Shown: positions 18,101-27,903, counted from the first letter of the stretch. The stretch is 64,000 nucleotides of DNA from Paenibacillus albiflavus (GCF_004344915.1 NZ_SKFG01000002.1:124001-188000); one strand, 5' to 3'. Notes: generated from the sequence alone by a model not told the origin. Numbers and translations are program-made.

Positions 18101-19420
18101 ACGATTGCTGAGAAAACAGCATTTGGTTATGTGAAGAAATATGCTGAAGAATACGGAAAAAATTGGCGTAGTGCTGAGATCAACAGACTTGCCTCAGGCT
18201 TTACAGGTGTAAAAAGATCAACAGGTCAGCATCCAGGCGGTATCGTTGTCGTACCTGACTATATGGATGTTGAAGAGATTACACCTGTTCAATTTCCTGC
18301 TGACGATATTACGGCAGAATGGAAAACAACGCACTTCGATTATCATGCCTTCGATGCGAACTTGCTGAAGCTCGATATTCTAGGGCATGATGATCCGACC
18401 ATGATGCGGATGCTGCAGGATTTAACGGGCATTGATCCAACAACAATACCGATGAACGATGCGAAAGTTATGAGTATTTTTAACTCAACCGCAGCGTTAG
18501 GAGTAACGCCCGAACAGATTCGGACGCCAGTTGCAACTTATGGCATTCCTGAGATGGGTACAAAGTTCGTTAGGCAGATGCTGCAGGAAACGATGCCAAG
18601 CTCATTTGCCGACTTACTCCAGATCTCTGGTCTATCCCATGGTACTGGCGTGTGGCTAGGTAATGCACAAGAACTCATTCGTAGAGGGATTTGTAATATT
18701 AAGACCGTTATTGGTTGTCGTGACGATATTATGCTATTTTTGATCTATAAAGCTGGAATGGATGCAGGTCTTGCCTTTAAAATTACTGAGAGTGTACGTA
18801 AAGGTAAGGGTCTTACAGATGAGTGGAAGCAGAATATGAAAGATCATAATGTACCTGATTGGTATATCGAATCCTGTGAACGCATCGAATATATGTTCCC
18901 TAAAGCGCATGCCGCTGCTTATGTTATTTCTGCTGTTCGCTGTGCTTACTTCAAGGTTAATCATCCGATTCAATATTATGCAACGTATTTCTCTGTACGT
19001 GCAGAAGACTTTGAGCTTGATCTGCTATGTCAGGGTTATAACGCAATTATGAAGCGATTGCTCGAGATTGAGGAGAAGGGGTTTGCCGCATCTCCTAAGG
19101 AGAAAGCGATGATCTCGATTCTGGAAATGGCGCTCGAGATGACTTCGCGTGGATTGTCGTTTAAACCAATTGATTTATATCGTTCGGATGCAACCAAGTT
19201 TATTATTGATGGCGATTCTTTAATACCTCCATTTGCAGCCATGTCAGGGATCGGGGAAAGTGCGGCGAAGAATATCGCTGCTGCTCGTGAAGATGGAGAC
19301 TACTTGTCCATTGAGGACTTCCAAATTCGATCCAAGGCATCCAAAACGATTGTCGAGCTTCTTGGCGAAATGGGTTGCTTCCGTGGTTTGCCTGAGTCTA
19401 ATCAACTGTCTTTATTCTAG
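15113..19420 (+). CDS. polC: DNA polymerase III PolC-type alpha subunit
   Basis: Main replicative polymerase of low-GC Gram-positives, with built-in proofreading. 1435 aa. In order: N-terminal domain, OB fold (QGTVFGLESKELRNGSTLF), PHP domain starting VEFHLHTSMSAMDGITS, a DEDDh exonuclease inserted in the PHP domain (YIVFDIETTGLSIVNNKIIE to HHRAIDDSIALG), the rest of PHP, a zinc-binding segment (CPSCQ ... CPNCG), the catalytic palm with PDIDLNFSGEY, and a helix-hairpin-helix C-terminus ending in QLSLF, which resembles the beta-clamp binding tail. ATG 15113 follows AAGGGGG at 15097-15103; an in-frame ATG at 15092 lies in the repeat. No defect seen. Confidence 0.98.
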   Translation: MSQMGDKRKRFELLMQQSGIPVDAQQNYFADAYLDQVEVSRNTAEWKFYMVVPKLVPQDVFRPFCQLIADKHSHIAKIRFVTRYEDVAAADVVNEYWSMFITWVQREAISINGWMTTAKVEVVGNQLTLHMLDAIGMELAKKRNVDQYIVSFFRDFFGVELSVKYQVNEASEEKFEEFAKLIEEEERNVTQEMMVASVLEKESSSGPEADVKLMVGYDIRDAAVPIMNVQDEEKKITLQGTVFGLESKELRNGSTLFTFNITDYTDSLMIKCFAKTKEDVKIYSLISNGTWIKVRGRVEYDRFMQTPELVMIPTDINEIASLEISRKDEAPEKRVEFHLHTSMSAMDGITSVDQYIKQAAKWGHKAIAITDHSGVQCYPDANKNAKKHGIKVIYGVEANVINDSVPIVMKPIEADLKDATYIVFDIETTGLSIVNNKIIEIAGVKMQDGKEIDRFSTFINPHEKIPYNIQQLTNITDDMVVDAPELEEMLPKFAAFCEDSILVAHNARFDVDFIQANLKQLGLPELTNAALDTLEFARLLFPDMKNHRLNTLADKFKVSLENHHRAIDDSIALGYILFHLINEAGERGIHKLQRLNDFVGSNLKTARPFHCCIYAKNELGKKNLYKLISLSHTEYFHRVACIPKSKLVELREGLIILSGCEKGEFFEAVLNKSVEEAESVAEFYDVLEIQPVSYNQHLVDKGFVGSRAELQDAVKRICQIGYKLGKKVVATGNVHYLNPKDKLCRDITINGITGFSPLKGMEKPDAHFRTTQEMLNEFDFLGEEKALEVVVTNTSSLADEFDSYDLFTDKLYTPIIDGADDEIRSTCYSTAKSIYGEELPEVVVARLEKELVPIIKYGFSANYLISERLVKKSNEDGYLVGSRGSVGSSVVATFLGISEVNPLPPHYICPSCQLSEWFLDGSVPSGFDLKDKDCPNCGHKLKGEGQDIPFETFLGFKGDKVPDIDLNFSGEYQPVAHNFTKIMFGEKSVFRAGTIGTIAEKTAFGYVKKYAEEYGKNWRSAEINRLASGFTGVKRSTGQHPGGIVVVPDYMDVEEITPVQFPADDITAEWKTTHFDYHAFDANLLKLDILGHDDPTMMRMLQDLTGIDPTTIPMNDAKVMSIFNSTAALGVTPEQIRTPVATYGIPEMGTKFVRQMLQETMPSSFADLLQISGLSHGTGVWLGNAQELIRRGICNIKTVIGCRDDIMLFLIYKAGMDAGLAFKITESVRKGKGLTDEWKQNMKDHNVPDWYIESCERIEYMFPKAHAAAYVISAVRCAYFKVNHPIQYYATYFSVRAEDFELDLLCQGYNAIMKRLLEIEEKGFAASPKEKAMISILEMALEMTSRGLSFKPIDLYRSDATKFIIDGDSLIPPFAAMSGIGESAAKNIAAAREDGDYLSIEDFQIRSKASKTIVELLGEMGCFRGLPESNQLSLF

Positions 19421-19473
19421 GAAATAGGCTTGATCTACAAGGGAATTCGAATAGGATACCTCTGGAAATTGTA

Positions 19474-19503
19474 TTGTCAACCTCTTGACGGTTATGCTAT
19501 ACT
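19474..19503 (+). promoter_or_regulatory. Sigma-A promoter of the rimP-nusA-infB operon
   Basis: TTGTCA (19474-19479), an 18-base spacer, TATACT (19498-19503). Drives the translation/transcription-factor operon. Confidence 0.65.
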
Positions 19504-19539
19504 TGATATTGGCAATAATGAAGATAACGTCTCGTGAAC

Positions 19540-19570
19540 AAAGAGTGGGGAAACCCACTCTTTACATTTT
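19540..19570 (+). terminator. Leader hairpin upstream of rimP
   Basis: Perfect 10-bp stem AAAGAGTGGG (19540-19549) / CCCACTCTTT (19554-19563) closed by a GAAA tetraloop, then ACATTTTGC. It lies about 35 bases into the leader, where it could act as an attenuator. NusA-dependent feedback is a reasonable but untested idea. Confidence 0.65.
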
Positions 19571-19641
19571 GCTATAGACTTTTTTGGTATATGTAATTGA
19601 CGCGAATTAACATCGCAATAACATTTAGGAGGGTAGGACGA

Positions 19642-20100
19642 TTGAGCACTGGAATTCAAACAATCATCGATGAAATGCTGACGGATTTTTTAACAGAAAA
19701 TGGTTACGAACTCGTTGATGTGGAATACGTTAAAGAGGGCAGCAATTGGTTTCTCCGTATTTATGTGGACAAAGATGGTGGGATTGATATTGAAGATTGC
19801 TCTCGAATATCGGAATACGCATCTGCAAAGCTAGACGAGAAAGACCCAATTCCAACTGCATACTTCTTGGAAGTATCTTCACCTGGAGCTGAAAGACCGC
19901 TAAGAAAACCAGAAGATATACACAAAGCTGTGGGCAAACATGTATTTATGACTACATATGAGAATATCGACGGTTCCAAGGAAATCGAAGGCAAGCTGTT
20001 ATCTTTTGACGGTGAACAGTTAGTTATCCAAACTGGCAAAGCCAAAAGCACTATTCCATATGCCAAGGTTGCAAGCGCACGTCTGGCAATCGTGTTCTAA
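19642..20100 (+). CDS. rimP: Ribosome maturation factor RimP
   Basis: Needed for 30S subunit assembly. 152 aa with the RimP N-terminal alpha/beta domain (ELVDVEYVKEGSNWFLRIYV, then EDCSRISEYASAKLDEKDPI and the LEVSSPGAERPLRKPEDI block) and a C-terminal SH3-like domain. TTG 19642 is eight bases after AGGAGGG; more upstream starts would run through that site. First gene of the operon, as in other Bacillales. Confidence 0.94.
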   Translation: MSTGIQTIIDEMLTDFLTENGYELVDVEYVKEGSNWFLRIYVDKDGGIDIEDCSRISEYASAKLDEKDPIPTAYFLEVSSPGAERPLRKPEDIHKAVGKHVFMTTYENIDGSKEIEGKLLSFDGEQLVIQTGKAKSTIPYAKVASARLAIVF

Positions 20101-20143
20101 GAAACACGTAGGCGTTTAATTTGAAAGGGGGAACTGTTTTCTA

Positions 20144-21241
20144 ATGAGTATTGATTTTATTGAGGCACTTTCTGACATTGAGCGTGAGAAAGGGATTTCC
20201 AAAGAACTATTAATTGACGCAATCGAAGCTGCGATGATTTCTAGCTATAAACGTAATTTTAGTTCGGCACAAAATGTACGAGTGGACATTAACAGACAAA
20301 CAGGTGTTGTTAAAGTATATGCTCGCAAAACAGTCACAGAAGAAGTTCTGGATATGAGAACTGAAATTTCACTGCATGCTGCACGTGAATTGAATTCCAA
20401 TTATCAATTGAACGACATCGTCGAAATTGAAGTGACGCCTCGCGATTTTGGACGAATTGCAGCGCAAACAGCCAAGCAGGTTGTTACTCAGCGTATTCGT
20501 GAAGCTGAACGCGGTCTGATCTACAATGCGTTCATCGAGAAGGAAGAGGACATCGTTACTGGTATTGTACAACGCCAGGATACACGCAATGTTTATATTG
20601 ACCTTGGTAAAGTGGAAGCTGTCCTGCCGCTTAACGAAATGATGCCGAATGAATCATTCAAGCACGGTGATCGTGTTAAAGCTTATATTACCAAAGTAGA
20701 GAATACGACCAAGGGTCCACAAATTATTCTTTCACGTACGCACCCAGGACTACTTAAACGTCTATTCGAGCTTGAAGTGCCTGAAATTTTCCAAGGTGTA
20801 GTTGAAATTCGTTCTGTGGCTCGTGAAGCGGGTTTCCGTTCCAAAATCGCGGTTTATTCTCGTAATCCTGAGGTAGATCCAGTAGGTTCATGTGTTGGTC
20901 CTAAAGGACTACGTGTACAGACAATCGTGAATGAGCTTCGCGGTGAGAAAATCGATATTGTTCGTTATATGGATGATATTAAAGAATACGTTGCAAACAG
21001 TCTTTCCCCATCAAAAGTACTGGAAGTTACTGTATTCGAGAACGAGAAGATGGCACGTGTGATTGTGCCTGATTATCAACTATCACTTGCGATCGGAATT
21101 AAAGGTCAGAATGCTAGGCTGGCTGCTAAGCTTACAGGCTGGAAAATTGATATCAAGAGTGAAGCGCAAGCTGAGCAAGAATTTGGACGCCCGCGCTCTT
21201 ATAACGAAGATGAGGGCCTTAATACTTTGCCACAGGATTAA
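20144..21241 (+). CDS. nusA: Transcription termination/antitermination factor NusA
   Basis: RNA polymerase-binding factor controlling pausing and termination. 365 aa: N-terminal polymerase-binding domain (residues 1-130), S1 domain from about 135 (EDIVTGIVQRQDTRNVYIDL), then two KH domains including DPVGSCVGPKGLRVQTIVNE and LAIGIKGQNARLAAKLTGW. The C-terminal acidic repeats of E. coli NusA are absent, as usual in Firmicutes. Confidence 0.97.
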   Translation: MSIDFIEALSDIEREKGISKELLIDAIEAAMISSYKRNFSSAQNVRVDINRQTGVVKVYARKTVTEEVLDMRTEISLHAARELNSNYQLNDIVEIEVTPRDFGRIAAQTAKQVVTQRIREAERGLIYNAFIEKEEDIVTGIVQRQDTRNVYIDLGKVEAVLPLNEMMPNESFKHGDRVKAYITKVENTTKGPQIILSRTHPGLLKRLFELEVPEIFQGVVEIRSVAREAGFRSKIAVYSRNPEVDPVGSCVGPKGLRVQTIVNELRGEKIDIVRYMDDIKEYVANSLSPSKVLEVTVFENEKMARVIVPDYQLSLAIGIKGQNARLAAKLTGWKIDIKSEAQAEQEFGRPRSYNEDEGLNTLPQD

Positions 21242-21272
21242 CAGTAGATTTCAAATGGAGAGGTGATAAGCG

Positions 21273-21590
21273 ATGAAACAGCGTAAAGTCCCTTTGCGCA
21301 AATGTGTGGCATGTCAAGAAATGATGCCTAAGCGCGAACTGATCCGCATCGTTAGAACACCCGAAGAGGAAATCTTGATTGATCTGAAGGGGAAGCAATC
21401 TGGACGTGGTGCTTATTTATGCGGAAAGCTGTCATGCTTCAAATTAGCTAAGAAATCCAAAGCACTTGATCGAGCTCTCAAGTCTTCGGTAAGTTCAGAG
21501 ATCTATGATCGTCTGGAAAGCGATTTTGTGAAAGTGGAAGATGAATTTATTCAAAATCAACAGGCAATGACGGATGACTTAGATGAGTGA
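21273..21590 (+). CDS. rnpM: YlxR/RnpM family RNA-binding protein
   Basis: 105 aa. The YlxR signature is clear: PLRKCVACQEMMPKRELIRI near the N-terminus and the GRGAYLCGKLSCFKLAKK block. In B. subtilis this protein has been reported to bind RNase P RNA and modulate its activity. The C-terminal 25 residues are an acidic extension. The stop overlaps the ylxQ start by eight bases. Confidence 0.93.
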   Translation: MKQRKVPLRKCVACQEMMPKRELIRIVRTPEEEILIDLKGKQSGRGAYLCGKLSCFKLAKKSKALDRALKSSVSSEIYDRLESDFVKVEDEFIQNQQAMTDDLDE

Positions 21591-21882
21591 TAAATTCTAT
21601 TCTGGTCTCGGACTAGCGACAAGAGCTCGTAAGCTAGTAACTGGTGAGGAAACGGTTCTTAAAGCGATTCGTTCTGGTGAAGCTAAGCTGGTTATTCTGG
21701 CTGAGGATGCATCAGAAGGTACGCATAAGAAATTTCACGATAAATGTACTTTCTATAACGTTCCTATCATTGTATATGGAACCAGGGAATCGCTCGGAGC
21801 AAGCATTGGCAAGGAAGCACGAGTTTCAATTGCCATCGTGGATGAAGGGTTCGTTAAAATGCTGCGCAAGAGCTTGCTATAA
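21583..21882 (+). CDS. ylxQ: L7Ae/L30e-family ribosomal protein YlxQ
   Basis: 99 aa of the L7Ae/L30e/S12e fold, predicted to bind kink-turn RNA. Visible are the N-terminal FYSGLGLATRARKLVTGEE, AKLVILAEDASEGTHKKF and a C-terminal VSIAIVDEGFVKML. Overlaps rnpM and lies 19 bases before infB. Exact RNA target in the cell is not known to me. Confidence 0.9.
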   Translation: MSDKFYSGLGLATRARKLVTGEETVLKAIRSGEAKLVILAEDASEGTHKKFHDKCTFYNVPIIVYGTRESLGASIGKEARVSIAIVDEGFVKMLRKSLL

Positions 21883-21901
21883 ATCTCGGAGGTGAAAGGT
21901 A

Positions 21902-24604
21902 TTGACAAACAAAAGCGACAATAATAAAGACAAACTTCGCGTATATGAGTATGCCAAATCTTTAAATATGAGTTCGAAGGAAATTATCACGATCATGAAA
22001 CGACTAGATATCCCTGTTAATAATCATATGAGCGTGATGGAGAATGACGCGGTAACAAGTGTGGAGAAATTTTTTAACGATTTAAAATCCAATGCAGCGG
22101 CTAAGCGTGCTTCGGAAACACCTAAAGCTGCAGCACCTGCTACGGCAACAACACCTGTTAAGCAGACTGCGCCTGCAGCTGGATCAACTGACAAATCTGT
22201 CAGCGAACAAGCTGCCAAGCCTACAGCTGTACAATCACAACCTGCAGCGCAAGTTCAATCTCAGCAGCAAACATCGAATGCTAGACCGAACCATTCTGCA
22301 TCAAACAATCAACAAGGCAGTGGACAACGTTCCAATGATCGTGGTGGTAACTATCCAAGACGTGACGGACGTCCACAAGGTCAAGGCAACTATGCTGGAA
22401 ACCGCGATGGCGCGCAACGTGGTCAAGGCGGTCAGAATAGACCATACGGTCAAGGTCAAGGTCAAGGTGGTCAAGGCTCTAGCCGTCCACAAGGTCAAAG
22501 CGGTCAAGGATCGAATAGACCAAGCTATGGCAATAATCAAGGTGGTCAAAGCGCGAACAGACCTCAACAAGGTGGACAGCGCGATCAACAACAGCGTTCA
22601 AGCCAAAGTGCGCCGGCTGCTTCATCTAGATCAGCAGCAGACCAAGGACAACGTCGTCTAGTCAAAGACAAGGATAGCTTTGATTCCAAGCGTTCCAACT
22701 TTGAAGATGCAAATGGCAATAAAAAAGGTAAAGCTGCTCCTAACCGGTTCGATGATAATAAAAAAGGCTCCTTCAAGGGCGGCGCTAAAGGCAACAATAA
22801 ATTTGGTAAGGGTCATCGTTCCCCTGAACCTAAAAAGGAAAAAATTGACAACACGCCGAAGAAAATTATTGTTCGCGGTACAATGACAGTAGGGGAAACA
22901 GCTAAATTACTTCATAAGGATGCATCCGAAGTTATTAAGAAGCTGTTATTCTTAGGTGTAATGGCTACAATCAATCAAGAGCTTGACTTGGATACAATTC
23001 AATTAATTGCAACGGAATTTGGTGTAGAGGTTGAATTGAAAATTCCTGTAGAGGAAGATAAATTCGAGCTAGTGGAAGAGAAAGACGATGAAGCAGATTT
23101 GAAGGAGCGTCCTCCAGTTGTTACGATTATGGGTCACGTTGACCATGGTAAAACAACACTTCTTGATGCAATTCGTCATACAAGCGTAACGGAAGGCGAA
23201 GCAGGCGGTATCACGCAGCATATTGGTGCGTATCAAGTTGATGTTAACGGTAAGAAAATTACGTTCCTTGATACACCTGGTCACGAAGCATTTACAACGA
23301 TGCGTGCACGTGGTGCGCAAGTAACCGATATTACGATTATCGTAGTTGCAGCCGATGACGGTGTCATGCCGCAAACAAAAGAAGCAATTGCTCACGCCAA
23401 AGCTGCGCAAGTGCCAATTATCGTTGCCGTTAACAAAATTGATAAACCTGCTGCAGACGTAGATAAAATTAAGCAATCTTTAACAGAGTATGAGCTTGTT
23501 CCCGAAGAGTGGGGCGGAGATACGATATTCTGTGAAGTTTCTGCTAAGCAACGCATCGGTTTAGAGAACTTGCTTGAAATGATTCTTCTCGTTGCAGAAG
23601 TTCAAGAATATAAAGCAAATCCAAATAAGCGTGCGCGTGGTACGATTATTGAAGCAGAGCTTGATAAGGGCCGTGGTCCAGTAGCTCGTCTTCTAATTCA
23701 GCATGGTACACTTGCAGTTGGTGACTCTTTCGTAGCAGGGGTTTGCTTCGGCCGTGTTCGTGCGATGGTGAATGATAAGGGCAAACGTTTAAAAGAAGCG
23801 GGTCCATCTACGCCAGTCGAGATTACGGGTCTAACCGAAGTTCCGCAAGCCGGTGATCCGTTCATCGTGTTCGAGGATGAGCGTAAAGCTCGTGACATCG
23901 CTGAAAAGCGTGCAATTGCTCTTAAACAATCCGAAGTTCGCGCGAATTCCAGAGTTACACTTGAGGAGCTTTACAAGCATATCCAAGAGGGTGAAGTGAA
24001 AGACCTTAACGTGATCATCAAAGGTGACGTACAAGGTTCAGTAGAAGCACTTAAAGGTTCACTTGAAAAGATCGAGGTCGCAGGCGTACGTGTCAAAATT
24101 ATTCTTAATGGTGTAGGTGCGATTACGGAATCGGATATCATCTTGGCTTCCGCATCCAATGCAATCGTAATCGGCTTTAACGTTCGTCCTGAGCCGCAAG
24201 CGAAGAATACAGCTGAGCTTGAGAAAGTTGACATTCGTCTGCACCGTATCATCTATACAGTAATTGAAGAGATTGAGCAAGCGATGAAAGGTATGCTTGA
24301 TCCAGTCTATAAAGAGAATGTTATTGGTCATGCAGAAGTTCGTAACGTGTTTAAAGTTACAGGATCAGGAACAATTGCAGGTTGCATGATCACACAAGGC
24401 AAGATCTCGCGTAATGCAGAAGTTCGTTTAATCCGTAACGGCATTGTTATTCTTGAAGGTAAAATTGATTCACTCAAGCGCTTCAAGGATGATGTGAAAG
24501 AAGTGGCGCAAGGCTATGAGTGCGGTATATCTTTAGAGAAATTTAATGATATTAAAGAAGGAGACATTATTGAAGCCTTCATCATGGAAACAGTAGAGAG
24601 GTGA
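21902..24604 (+). CDS. infB: Translation initiation factor IF-2
   Basis: GTPase that places initiator tRNA on the 30S subunit. 900 aa: a short N-terminal helical domain ([20 protein letters not shown]), a long low-complexity region (about residues 65-305, Ala/Pro/Gln then Gly/Gln/Arg/Asn repeats), a second N-terminal domain ([20 protein letters not shown]), the G domain with [24 protein letters not shown] and NKID, then domains II-IV. Start is TTG 21902 after GGAGGTG. The disordered region is much longer than in B. subtilis IF-2 (about 716 aa total). Confidence 0.97.
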   Translation: MTNKSDNNKDKLRVYEYAKSLNMSSKEIITIMKRLDIPVNNHMSVMENDAVTSVEKFFNDLKSNAAAKRASETPKAAAPATATTPVKQTAPAAGSTDKSVSEQAAKPTAVQSQPAAQVQSQQQTSNARPNHSASNNQQGSGQRSNDRGGNYPRRDGRPQGQGNYAGNRDGAQRGQGGQNRPYGQGQGQGGQGSSRPQGQSGQGSNRPSYGNNQGGQSANRPQQGGQRDQQQRSSQSAPAASSRSAADQGQRRLVKDKDSFDSKRSNFEDANGNKKGKAAPNRFDDNKKGSFKGGAKGNNKFGKGHRSPEPKKEKIDNTPKKIIVRGTMTVGETAKLLHKDASEVIKKLLFLGVMATINQELDLDTIQLIATEFGVEVELKIPVEEDKFELVEEKDDEADLKERPPVVTIMGHVDHGKTTLLDAIRHTSVTEGEAGGITQHIGAYQVDVNGKKITFLDTPGHEAFTTMRARGAQVTDITIIVVAADDGVMPQTKEAIAHAKAAQVPIIVAVNKIDKPAADVDKIKQSLTEYELVPEEWGGDTIFCEVSAKQRIGLENLLEMILLVAEVQEYKANPNKRARGTIIEAELDKGRGPVARLLIQHGTLAVGDSFVAGVCFGRVRAMVNDKGKRLKEAGPSTPVEITGLTEVPQAGDPFIVFEDERKARDIAEKRAIALKQSEVRANSRVTLEELYKHIQEGEVKDLNVIIKGDVQGSVEALKGSLEKIEVAGVRVKIILNGVGAITESDIILASASNAIVIGFNVRPEPQAKNTAELEKVDIRLHRIIYTVIEEIEQAMKGMLDPVYKENVIGHAEVRNVFKVTGSGTIAGCMITQGKISRNAEVRLIRNGIVILEGKIDSLKRFKDDVKEVAQGYECGISLEKFNDIKEGDIIEAFIMETVER

Positions 24605-24608
24605 TCAT

Positions 24609-24965
24609 ATGGCTAGAGTGCGTGTTGGCCGAGTAGGCGAACAGATCAAAAAAGAGCTCTCTCATATTATTCAAACGGAAATCAAAGACCCGCGTGTTGG
24701 GTTTTTGACCGTTACTGGCGTAGATGTGACGAATGATTTGTCACAAGCTAAAGTGTTCTTAAGTATTCTAGGTTCTGAAGAAGACAAGAATAATGCCGTT
24801 AAAGCTTTAACCAAGGCTACAGGTTATATTCGATCAGAGCTTGGTAAACGAATTCGTTTGCGTAAAGTGCCTGAATTGATTTTCAAAATCGATACTTCGA
24901 TTGACTATAGCTCAAGGATTGAGAATCTTCTTCATCAAATTAAAGAGGAGAATCCGCCAGAATGA
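24609..24965 (+). CDS. rbfA: Ribosome-binding factor A
   Basis: Single KH-like domain protein for late 30S maturation and cold adaptation. 118 aa with [40 protein letters not shown] and the [17 protein letters not shown] end. Five bases after infB, so the ylxP gene that lies between them in B. subtilis is missing here. Overlaps nrnA by four bases (ATGA). Confidence 0.96.
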   Translation: MARVRVGRVGEQIKKELSHIIQTEIKDPRVGFLTVTGVDVTNDLSQAKVFLSILGSEEDKNNAVKALTKATGYIRSELGKRIRLRKVPELIFKIDTSIDYSSRIENLLHQIKEENPPE

Positions 24966-25954
24966 TAACCTATGACGGAAAAGAATATGAGCCATCGCTT
25001 TTGAAAGTAGGAAAATTTATTTTAGATCATGATCATTTCTTGGTCGTGGCTCATATTCAGCCTGATGGCGACGCAGTCGCTTCCACAGCCGCAATGGGTT
25101 GGATTCTGAAACAGCTAGGCAAGCATTACACAATGGTTAACGAGAACAGCATGCCTGAGAAGTTTCTCTTTTTGCCTGGTGTTGTGGATATAATTAGTGG
25201 GACTAGCAGTATGGAAAGAAAATTCTCGAGCGTAATTGCATTAGACTGTGCGGATTACTCGAGAGTTGGTTCTATTCAAGGGTTAATTGCTGAAGATGCG
25301 CATATTCTGAACATTGATCATCATCCAACGAATGATTATTATGGAAAATGCCAAGTGATTAAAGCTGATGCCGCGGCAACCGTCGAAATTTTATACGATT
25401 TAGCCTGTTTGTTGGAGCTTAAGCTGGATCGTGATTTTGCTAACTTGATTTATGCGGGATTGCTGACGGATACGGGTGGTTTTAGGTACGCATCCACAAC
25501 ATCCAAGGTGCTAAAAATGGCAGCCAGATTATTGGAGCTTGGGGCCAAAGGGCCCGAGCTCGCTAATCTGCTACTTGAACGGATGACGTACGAGCAGGTA
25601 TCATTGCTTCAGCAAACGCTACCGACACTTCAATTTACACCTGACCGCAGGATCGCATGGATCGTTGTAACCTCTGAATTAATTGAAGGAGCAGGAGCTT
25701 CCAATGAAGATTTGGACGGGCTAATCAATTATCCGCGCAATGTGGAAGGGGTAGAGGTAGGCTTGCTTATTAAGCAGAGAGGCGATATGGAATACAAAGT
25801 TTCCTTTCGCTCAGCTGGCTTAGTTGATGTTGCGTTAATTGCCAAAGGCTTTGGCGGTGGCGGACATGTGCGAGCGTCGGGTTGTACGATTCAAGGACAA
25901 GTGGAAGACATAATCAAGCAATTGATTCAGGAAGTAGGGAAACAGCTACAATGA
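24962..25954 (+). CDS. nrnA: Bifunctional oligoribonuclease/pAp phosphatase NrnA (DHH family)
   Basis: Degrades nano-RNAs of two to five nucleotides and removes the phosphate from pAp. 330 aa: DHH domain with [12 protein letters not shown] (residues 30-41), [10 protein letters not shown], the DHH-like motif NIDHHPTND and [11 protein letters not shown]-terminal DHHA1 domain ending in [12 protein letters not shown], which binds the substrate. In B. subtilis the gene is elsewhere, so its insertion between rbfA and truB is lineage-specific. Both ends overlap neighbours by four bases, so it is a true member of the operon. Confidence 0.94.
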   Translation: MITYDGKEYEPSLLKVGKFILDHDHFLVVAHIQPDGDAVASTAAMGWILKQLGKHYTMVNENSMPEKFLFLPGVVDIISGTSSMERKFSSVIALDCADYSRVGSIQGLIAEDAHILNIDHHPTNDYYGKCQVIKADAAATVEILYDLACLLELKLDRDFANLIYAGLLTDTGGFRYASTTSKVLKMAARLLELGAKGPELANLLLERMTYEQVSLLQQTLPTLQFTPDRRIAWIVVTSELIEGAGASNEDLDGLINYPRNVEGVEVGLLIKQRGDMEYKVSFRSAGLVDVALIAKGFGGGGHVRASGCTIQGQVEDIIKQLIQEVGKQLQ

Positions 25955-26895
25955 CGAAACAGCAGCTAGAAGGCGTCCTGGCTGTAATGAAGCCTGCAGG
26001 CTGGACATCACATGATGTTGTAGCCAAAGTTCGCAGACTTGTTGGTGTTAGACGAATTGGACATACGGGTACACTTGATCCGCAGGTGACAGGTGTATTA
26101 CCGTTATGTATCGGTCGAGCTACAAGAATGGTTGAGTATATTCAGGAACTGCCTAAGCAATATGAAGCAACTGTCGTAATTGGACTTGCGACAGATACAG
26201 AAGATTTATCTGGTACTGTACTTGAGCGTGTGAATGAAGTCACAATCTCTGAGGCTGATATACGCTCAGCGATTTCTTCCTTTCTGGGAGAAATTGAACA
26301 AGTACCTCCGATGTACTCAGCTGTTAAAGTTGATGGCAAAAGATTGTACGAACTAGCTCGTAAGGGCGAACAGGTGGAACGGAAGGCACGTAAAGTCACG
26401 ATTCATGAGTTTGAGCTGTTGGATATGCGATTAGATGAATCCTTACCTGAATTCTCTTTTCGGGTCACATGCTCCAAAGGAACTTATATTCGGACATTAT
26501 GTGTAGACATTGGCCGTAAGCTGGGATTTCCTGCAGCGATGAAGGAGCTTATCCGAACTCGCACAGGGAATCTATCTCTTGATGACTGCTTAACCCTAGA
26601 ACAAATTGCTGAGCTGTCAGCAAATGGTACACTGGCAGAACGGTTAATACCAGCGGATCAGGCAATTGGTCATTTGCCAATTCTTCATTTATCTGAGAAG
26701 CAAGCCGTACAAGCTGCTCAAGGACAAAGAATACGATTGCAAGCTGAAGCTGAACTGAATGAAGTAGCTGACCAGGCGATTGTTCGGGTGTATGACAGGC
26801 AAGAGAATTTCGTTGGACTATTCCAATGGAATGAAGGGAACCGGATCCTTGCTCCGCACAAAATTTTTAGCGAGCCTCCCACTTCATCCGTTTAA
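25951..26895 (+). CDS. truB: tRNA pseudouridine-55 synthase
   Basis: Makes pseudouridine 55 in the T-loop of tRNAs. 314 aa; catalytic Asp is D43 in RIGHTGTLDPQVTGVL, with KPAGWTSHDVV before it and PPMYSAVKVDGKRLYELAR, CSKGTYIRTL after. ATG 25951 overlaps the nrnA stop (ATGA); a longer in-frame reading from 25882 would run back into nrnA and is unlikely. Confidence 0.96.
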   Translation: MTKQQLEGVLAVMKPAGWTSHDVVAKVRRLVGVRRIGHTGTLDPQVTGVLPLCIGRATRMVEYIQELPKQYEATVVIGLATDTEDLSGTVLERVNEVTISEADIRSAISSFLGEIEQVPPMYSAVKVDGKRLYELARKGEQVERKARKVTIHEFELLDMRLDESLPEFSFRVTCSKGTYIRTLCVDIGRKLGFPAAMKELIRTRTGNLSLDDCLTLEQIAELSANGTLAERLIPADQAIGHLPILHLSEKQAVQAAQGQRIRLQAEAELNEVADQAIVRVYDRQENFVGLFQWNEGNRILAPHKIFSEPPTSSV

Positions 26896-26915
26896 CATAT
26901 GGTAGGTGATCACTT

Positions 26916-27869
26916 ATGGACGTAATTTCTCTTACTCATCCTTTTGCAGATAAGCCCCAAGGACCATCAGGCAAGCAAGTTATTGCGATTGGTGAATTTG
27001 ATGGGGTACATCGTGGACATCAAGAAGTCATTGCTAAAGCGTGCAGTTCTGCTAAAGCAGCAGGGTGCGAGCTTGCGCTTATGACCTTTGACCCACATCC
27101 TCGTAAAGTAATCGGGATCGAAGGCTACGATCAATTGCTAGCGCCTGTTCCGCTCAAGCTGGAGTTGTTTGATAAGCTAGGGGTTGATCGAACTTATTTA
27201 GTTACGTTTAATGACAACCTTATGCGATTAAGTGCTTCAGAATTCGTAGAGCGTATTCTTATTCCACTAGAGCCTGAAACGATCATCGTCGGATTTGATT
27301 TTCGATTTGGACATCGTGCGGAAGGAAATGTAGATACGTTATGCGAGCTTAGCAAGGGACGATTCGCGGTTCAAGTCGTTCGACCCTATTTAATAGAAGG
27401 TGCTGAAGTTAAAATAAGTTCTTCCGCTATTCGTACTGCGCTCTCTGAAGGTGATGTCAAGACGGCCAATCAATTGCTAGGGCGGGCATACAGCATCCAA
27501 GGTGAAGTAATTCACGGCGATGCGCGTGGAAGAACGATCGGGTTCAGAACCGCTAATCTGCAGCTTCAATCTCCCTATTTGATCCCACGCTATGGTGTAT
27601 ATGCCGTACGTGTGGAATTGAATGGAAACATCTATAATGGAGTTATGAATATTGGGGTTAAACCTACCTTCCAGACAGGTGAGCTGAAGCTTTCCCTGGA
27701 AGTGCATATTCTTGACTTCTCCGAAGACATCTATGGGCAGCAGCTTAAGGTGGAATTGATTGATTTTATTCGTGGAGAGCAGAAATTCTCTTCAATAGAA
27801 GAGCTTATCAAAGAAATTCAAGCTAATGCCAATACAGCACGCTCGATATTATCAAGCATTTCCAAATAA
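26916..27869 (+). CDS. ribF: Bifunctional riboflavin kinase/FAD synthetase
   Basis: Converts riboflavin to FMN and then FAD. 317 aa: N-terminal adenylyltransferase with IGEFDGVHRGHQEVI (residues 26-40) and TFDPHPRKV, SSSAIRTALSEGD; C-terminal kinase domain with GDARGRTIGFRTANL and GVMNIGVKPTF. Usual order truB-ribF-rpsO is kept, but rpsO has its own promoter. Confidence 0.96.
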   Translation: MDVISLTHPFADKPQGPSGKQVIAIGEFDGVHRGHQEVIAKACSSAKAAGCELALMTFDPHPRKVIGIEGYDQLLAPVPLKLELFDKLGVDRTYLVTFNDNLMRLSASEFVERILIPLEPETIIVGFDFRFGHRAEGNVDTLCELSKGRFAVQVVRPYLIEGAEVKISSSAIRTALSEGDVKTANQLLGRAYSIQGEVIHGDARGRTIGFRTANLQLQSPYLIPRYGVYAVRVELNGNIYNGVMNIGVKPTFQTGELKLSLEVHILDFSEDIYGQQLKVELIDFIRGEQKFSSIEELIKEIQANANTARSILSSISK

Positions 27870-27903
27870 GCGTCGGGTTTGCATGGAATAAGTTCATTTA
27901 CGC

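Noticed and set aside
22092-22661. Long frame in the +1 phase of infB with Lys/Val-rich repeats
   Set aside because: It is a shadow of the repetitive low-complexity coding region of infB, with no independent start signal.
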